NCBI GenBank assembly: GCA_035636095.1
Contig: DASPZU010000109.1
Span: forward strand, 1-13,141
Length of the DNA stretch: 13,141 nucleotides
Source of the DNA: Gp7-AA10 sp035636095
GTDB taxonomy: Bacteria > Acidobacteriota > Thermoanaerobaculia > Gp7-AA8
Reading direction: 5' to 3'
A model generated the notes under the pieces. That model was not told the DNA's origin, made no database searches, and worked only from the letters and a program-made list of their open reading frames with translations. Positions 11,988 to 13,141 of the stretch are shown piece after piece. A program made the position numbers and the translations under genes. The stretch's first letter is position 1. Each line of letters opens with the position of its first letter.

Positions 11988-13141
11988 TTACACAGATGCG
12001 GCGGCATTCAAGCGTTCCCAATGGATCCGCGGCGCGATCATGCCGTTCCGCCGCTGGATGCGGATGAGCATGAAAAACAGCTCCAGGCGCATCAGATCGG
12101 CAAAGCTCTTCGTGAAAATGTTGCCCGCCAGCACGCCCACGATGGCCTGCAGGAGGCCGAAATGCGGCTGTGGCTGCATGAAGACCTCCAGAAATTCGCG
12201 GCGGTAGAAATTCTCGATAAAACGCGAATAGCGCTGCAGCGCGCGGTTGATCGCTCGTTCGTACTTTCGCAACAGCCGCATGCTGCCGCCTCGCAGCCGC
12301 AGCTCGACCGCGTCGGCCGCGACGTCGGCCCCTTTCATGGCCAGAAACACTCCCGTCGAAAAAATAGGATCGATGAAGCCGGCCGCGTCGCCGACCAGCG
12401 CGAAGTTCGGCCCGATCATTCGCTTCATGGCGTAGGAGAAGTCTTTTCTGGCGTAGACCTGCGTGACGCGCTCCGCGTTTTTCATGCGCTCGGCCGTCCA
12501 CGGCGTCTCGCAGATCGTTTTCTCGAGCAATTGCTCGGGCTGAAGACCGCATTGCAGGAAGTGATCGCGCTCCACCACCAGGCCGACGCTCATGATGTCG
12601 GCCGTGACCGGGATGAGCCAGAACCACGCGTCGCGCAGAACGACGATGATGGTGTTGCCGGCGTCGCGGCCCTCGGGTCGCGGGACGTTGCGATAGTGCG
12701 CGAAGAAAGCGACTTTCTTGAGCGCCTCGATCTCCGACCTTCCGCCGTATTGCTGACCGACGATCGAGCCGTGTCCGCTGGCATCGATGACGAATCGGGC
12801 ATCGAGATTTTCTCCGTTCGTCAATTGCACGACGGCGCGTTTGGGATCGTCGAGCTGTACTGAGGCGACCGATGTTTCTTCACGGACTTCAACGCCCTGC
12901 TCGGTGGCATTGCGCAAGAGGACGTGGTCGAATTCGGAACGGCGGACCTGAAACGTTCGGTGGTACTGGGGTGGCAGATTGCGATCGAAGCGAAAGGTGT
13001 ATCCGATCGTACCGTCGCCCGTCACGAATTCCGCGCCATATTTCGGATGGAATTCCCCCACCTCCAGCTTGGGCGTGACGCCGAGGCGATCGAGGAGCTC
13101 GTTGTTGTAAGGGAGGAGCGACTCGCCGATCTGAAAGCGGG
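11988..13141 (-). CDS. Flavin-dependent halogenase-like / FAD-dependent oxidoreductase (5' end outside window)
   Basis: The frame is open from the right edge to TAA at 11988-11990, giving 383 visible residues. A start could be forced at 13061 (GTG), but the 26 residues before it are clearly part of the protein, including the conserved FQIGESLLP. The first several dozen residues with the GxGxxG FAD-binding motif are therefore missing. Numbering from the first visible residue: GESLLP at 5-10, Lys33 in FHPKYGAEF (candidate for the halogenase active-site lysine), WFWLIP at 172-177 matching the WxWxIP signature of flavin-dependent halogenases, and the FAD-binding VGDAAGFIDPIFSTGV at 249-264. Halogenases use FADH2 and HOCl on a bound substrate; some relatives with this signature act as hydroxylases or dehydrogenases. 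It is upstream of the ACP gene in the same direction, suggesting tailoring of an ACP-bound product. True halogenation is not proven. Confidence 0.85.
   Translation of the reverse strand, partial: RFQIGESLLPYNNELLDRLGVTPKLEVGEFHPKYGAEFVTGDGTIGYTFRFDRNLPPQYHRTFQVRRSEFDHVLLRNATEQGVEVREETSVASVQLDDPKRAVVQLTNGENLDARFVIDASGHGSIVGQQYGGRSEIEALKKVAFFAHYRNVPRPEGRDAGNTIIVVLRDAWFWLIPVTADIMSVGLVVERDHFLQCGLQPEQLLEKTICETPWTAERMKNAERVTQVYARKDFSYAMKRMIGPNFALVGDAAGFIDPIFSTGVFLAMKGADVAADAVELRLRGGSMRLLRKYERAINRALQRYSRFIENFYRREFLEVFMQPQPHFGLLQAIVGVLAGNIFTKSFADLMRLELFFMLIRIQRRNGMIAPRIHWERLNAAASV

Noticed and set aside
11983..12627. 214-codon minus-strand frame overlapping the flavoprotein gene in another frame
   Set aside because: The overlapping frame contains the WxWxIP and GD motifs of the flavoprotein; this one is an Arg/His-rich shadow without motifs.
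13059..13061. GTG as the start of the flavoprotein gene
   Set aside because: The 26 codons before it encode the conserved FQIGESLLP segment and the frame is open to the edge, so the gene continues beyond the window.

Overview
The window is GC-rich bacterial DNA (roughly 60 % GC by eye, not counted). It carries one complete housekeeping neighbourhood and one secondary-lipid/polyketide-type gene cluster. Almost every gene lies on the minus strand; the exception is a secreted M28 peptidase at 6261-7865. Conserved gene order, an N-terminally complete Lon, secreted M28 peptidases and many short intergenic repeats would fit an environmental Acidobacteriota-like or similar soil/sediment lineage. That placement is an inference from style only; no 16S or other phylogenetic marker was compared.

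Region 1 (1-4542, minus strand, transcribed right to left) is the widespread protein-quality-control order tig - clpP - clpX - lon. Trigger factor catches nascent chains, ClpXP unfolds and degrades substrates, and Lon (only its first 371 residues are inside the window) is a second AAA+ protease. Region 2 (4643-4902) holds two minus-strand tRNA genes, Leu(UAG) and Lys(CUU), both with an encoded CCA end. Region 3 (4946-7865) holds a CDP-alcohol phosphatidyltransferase (PgsA-type), a Crp/Fnr-family regulator with a GTG start, and, divergent from it across only 29 bp, the secreted M28 metallopeptidase.

Region 4 (8016-13141, minus strand) is a collinear set: a flavin-dependent halogenase-like oxidoreductase (5' end outside the window), an acyl carrier protein, a small hot-dog dehydratase-like protein, a catalytically complete FabF-type ketosynthase, a second FabF-type protein that has lost all three catalytic residues (chain-length-factor-like), and a family 2 glycosyltransferase. 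The last two genes overlap by ATGA, and hot-dog and ketosynthase overlap by 14 bp, so they are probably translated together. The gene content resembles type II polyketide or aryl-polyene-type systems, but the product cannot be named and part of the locus lies outside the window.

A second layer runs through the intergenic gaps. At least six of them contain a hairpin made of tandem 7- or 8-nt words (GGTTGCTG, GTCTCGAG, GTTGTCGG, GTCCTGA), and one further gap holds an AT-rich hairpin. Each gap has its own word, but the same word recurs in distant gaps. They resemble the heptanucleotide STRR repeats described in cyanobacteria. In two cases the terminal word also supplies the Shine-Dalgarno sequence of the following gene. 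A separate tandem duplication of about 111 bp spans the convergent 3' ends of the peptidase and glycosyltransferase genes and has left a 20-codon glycosyltransferase remnant.
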